64,000 bases of DNA, from the NCBI GenBank assembly GCA_014843695.1, contig CM026398.1, forward strand, positions 46,520,745 through 46,584,744. Reading direction: 5' to 3'. Position 1 is the stretch's first letter; the number at the start of each line of letters is the position of its first letter. The stretch is from Archivesica marissinica. Lineage: Eukaryota; Mollusca; Bivalvia; Venerida; Vesicomyidae. Position numbers and translations under genes: made by a program. Shown one piece after another: positions 60,812 through 64,000 of this stretch. The notes beneath the pieces were generated by a model. It had not been told where the DNA came from and did not search any database. It saw only the letters and a program-made list of their open reading frames with translations.

Positions 60812-63014
60812 TAGTACATAATCATATAATAGTACATAATCATATAATAGTACATAATCATATAATAGTACATAATCATATAATAGTACATAATCATATA
60901 ATAGTACATAATAGTACATAATCATATAATAGAATATAATAGTACATAATCATATAATAGTACATAATCATATAATAGTACATAATCATATAATAGTACA
61001 TAATCATGTAATAGTACATAATAGTACATAATCATATAATAGTATGTAATAGTACATAATCATATAATAGTACATAATCATATAATAGTACATAATCATA
61101 TAATAGTATGTAATAGTACATAATCATATAATAGTACATAATCATATAATAGTACATAATCATATAATAGAATATAATAGTACATAATCATATAATAGTA
61201 CATAATCATATAATAGTACATAATCATATAATAGTACATAATCATATAATAGTACATAATCATATAATAGTACATAATCATATAATAGTACATAATCATA
61301 TAATAGTACTAATAGTACATAATCATATAATAGTACATAATCATATAATAGTACATAATCATATAATAGTACATAATCATATAATAGTACATAATCATAT
61401 AATAGAATATAATTTAATAGTACATAATCATATAATAGTACATAATCATATAATAGTACATAATCATATAATAGTACATAATCATATAATAGTACATAAT
61501 CATATAATAGTACATAATCATATAATAGTACATAATCATATAATAGTACATAATCATATAATAGTACATAATCATATAATAGTACAGAATCATATAATAG
61601 TACATAATCATATAATAGTATATAATAGTACATAATCATATAATAGTACATAATCATATAATAGTACATAATCATATAATAGTACATAATCATATAATAG
61701 TACATAATCATATAATAGTACATAATCATATAATAGTACATAATCATATAATAGTACATAATCATATAATAGTACATAATCATATAATAGTACATAATGT
61801 ATAATTATAGAATCATATAATAGTACATAATCATATAATAGTACATAATTATATAATAGTACATAATCATATAATAGTACATAATCATATAATAGTACAT
61901 AATCATATAATAGTATATAATAGTACAGAATCATATAATAGTACATAATCATATAATAGTACATAATCATATAATAGAATATAATAGTACATAATCATAT
62001 AATAGTACATAATCATATAATAGTACAGAATCATATAATAGTACATAATCATACAATAGTACATAATCATATAATAGTACATAATCATATAATAGTACAT
62101 AATCATATAATAGTACATAATCATATAATAGTAATAATATCATATAATAGTACATAATCATGTAATAGTACATAATCATATAATAGTACATAATCATATA
62201 ATAGTACAGAATCATATAATAGTACATAATCATATAATAGTATATAATCATATAATAGTACAGAATCATATAATAGTACATAATCATATAATAGTATGTA
62301 ATAGTACAGAATCATATAATAGTACATAATCATATAATAGTACATAATCATATAATAGTACATAATCATATAATAGTATGTAATAGTACATAATCATATA
62401 ATAGTACAGAATCATATAATAGTATATAATCATATAATAGTACAGAATCATATAATAGTACATAATCATATAATAGTATATAATAGTACAGAATCATATA
62501 ATAGTACATAATCATATAATAGTACAGAATCATATAATAGTACATAATCATATAATAGTATATAATAGTACAGAATCATATAATAGTACATAATCATATA
62601 ATAGTACAGAATCATATAATAGTACATAATCATATAATAGTATATAATAGTACAGAATCATATAATAGTACATAATCATATAATAGTACAGAATCATATA
62701 ATAGTACATAATCATATAATAGTATATAATAGTACAGAATCATATAATAGTACATAATCATATAATAGTACAGAATCATATAATAGTACATAATCATATA
62801 ATAGTATATAATAGTACAGAATCATATAATAGTACATAATCATATAATAGTACAGAATCATATAATAGTACATAATCATATAATAGTATATAATAGTACA
62901 GAATCATATAATAGTACATAATCATATAATAGTACAGAATCATATAATAGTACATAATCATATAATAGTATATAATAGTACAGAATCATATAATAGTACA
63001 TAATCATATAATAT
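60812..63014. repeat. 18-bp satellite, ~2.2 kb
   Basis: Unit ATCATATAATAGTACATA with CAGAATC and TATATAATAGTA variants. From ~62380 the variants fall into an 82-bp super-unit (four 18-bp units plus 10 bp) repeated about seven times. Minus-strand frames (MIMYYY / LLYDYV) are by-products. Confidence 0.96.
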
Positions 63015-63056
63015 ATTTACATCATGTGACTGGTTAGATACATATTCAAATGTGTT

Positions 63057-63220
63057 TACAGTCTAACCTGTGTTAGTGGTCACCTCCATTAAGCAGCCAG
63101 TTTCCAGATTCCCAATATGTTGCTTTATTGTACATTTGACCTCTATTAAGCAGCCACCTGAGCTAAGCAGCCACTTTCTGTGATTCCCTTGGCTGGCTGC
63201 TTAACACAGGTTGGACTGTA
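63057..63220. mobile_element. MITE-C copy, best preserved
   Basis: TACAGTCTAACCTGTGTTA at the left and TAACACAGGTTGGACTGTA at the right are inverse complements except one position. TA at each border fits a Tc1/mariner-type target. Length is 164 bp with no open frame. Confidence 0.9.
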
Positions 63221-63834
63221 TTGTATTAGTAACAGAGGATGAACATTATATTTCAACAAAATATCATACAGTATCCAGTGTTATTTATCAAGAAACACTG
63301 TTACGTTGACAGTAAACTGTCGTTAGGGAATGTCTGTAATATAAAGCTTTCTTCATATAATTTGCTAACTTAAATAGGATTGTTTTATCGGATGTTTTTA
63401 ATAATTCTAGATATTTATACACAGTTATGTTATATTTCGGGTTTTACGCCTGCATCAGCACCATTTCGTGCCTTTCCTGGGTTATTTATACACAGAATAC
63501 CTTCTGTAATAGTATGGCTCTATATATGTCTGTCGAATGTCAATGTAGCATGTACAAACACATACAAAGTGTTTGCATTTGGAGCAATCCAGTATTGTCA
63601 TGGAATCGTCCTGTTTTCGTTCCCCAGCTGTTTTCTAATTTGTTTTAGAATTTCAAAATATTGTATTGTACACATAAAATGAATCAAATCTTTACTAACA
63701 GCCAAACTATAAGCAAGTCCCAGCCTCCTCCTACGCATTGCAGAGTTAATTTAGGAGAAATATACCCAACTATGAAAACCTCCTAAACAGAAAACCCTCC
63801 AAACCGAACTTTACCTCTGGTTTGCTGAATATAT
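63221..63834. other. Unassigned DNA with one unsupported open frame
   Basis: A 100-codon plus-strand frame (63380-63682) contains hydrophobic stretches (HRIPSVIVWLYICLSNVNVA) but matches nothing I know. A second frame overlaps it. Confidence 0.35.
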
Positions 63835-64000
63835 AGTATATGTTAACAGTATATGTATTATATGTTAACAGTATATGTATTATATGTTAACAGTATATGT
63901 ATTATATGCTAACAGTATATGTATTATATGCTAACAGTATATGTATTATATGTTAACAGTATATGTATTATATGTTAACAGTATATGTATTATATGTTAA
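63835..64000. repeat. 22-bp satellite running off the window
   Basis: Seven to eight units containing CAGTATATGTATTATATG and TTAA, with TGCTAA variants. It is unrelated in sequence to the 22-bp array at 28-38 kb and continues beyond position 64000. Confidence 0.95.

Noticed and set aside
52906..63014. Shared 82-bp period between the SINE-derived minisatellite and the 18-bp satellite super-unit
   Set aside because: The sequences are unrelated; the equal length is most likely coincidence.
63380..63682. 100-codon plus-strand frame with hydrophobic segments
   Set aside because: No recognisable family, an overlapping competing frame, and surrounding DNA that looks non-coding.

Overview
This window is animal (eukaryotic) genomic DNA, AT-rich, and dominated by tandem repeats and short transposable elements. 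I see no bacterial signals: no operons, ribosome-binding sites or dense coding. The best guess is a marine lophotrochozoan, most likely a bivalve mollusc. The reasons are a metazoan-type universal stress protein gene split by introns, two abundant tRNA-derived SINE families with conserved bodies, CR1/Jockey-like LINE tails, and SINE bodies resembling repeats I remember from bivalves. The species cannot be named from the sequence alone.

Only one gene can be supported with real confidence: the 3' part of a universal stress protein (USP, UspA-fold) gene on the minus strand. Its last exon is 22553-22768 and the exon before it is 24877-24983. The intron between them holds five older insertions. 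Upstream exons were not found and are probably to the right, beyond the 28-38 kb satellite or outside the window. The 3' splice site of the 24877-24983 exon has itself been amplified into a ~40-bp minisatellite (24965-25440), the most unusual structure here.

Layout: 49-678, 126-bp tandem repeat; 713-4290, mostly unrecognised DNA with SINE copies; 4431-16330, a 12-kb satellite of 14-bp and 21-bp modules (with a 1000-N gap); 16416-16951, a TTAA-flanked MITE; 17560-28050, a mosaic of SINEs, MITEs, a LINE 3' end and small minisatellites around the USP exons; 28052-38347, a 10-kb 22-bp satellite ending in a second 1000-N gap; 39706-41018, a 647-bp SINE-linked tandem duplication; 41025-43880, a LINE 3' end with a 1.7-kb (AC)n run inside it; 45611-45708, a perfect palindrome; 46141-49806, a 63-bp minisatellite; 52850-58313, an 82-bp minisatellite that grew inside one SINE-like element; 58611-63014, 21-bp and 18-bp satellites around a third 1000-N gap; 63835-64000, a 22-bp satellite running off the window.

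More than half of the window is tandem repeat or gap. Almost every long open frame (up to about 2000 codons) is a by-product of repeat units that contain no stop codon, and these are not genes. A recurring theme is that arrays sit inside, or start within, retroelements or gene parts (LINE 3' regions, a SINE body, an intron-exon junction).
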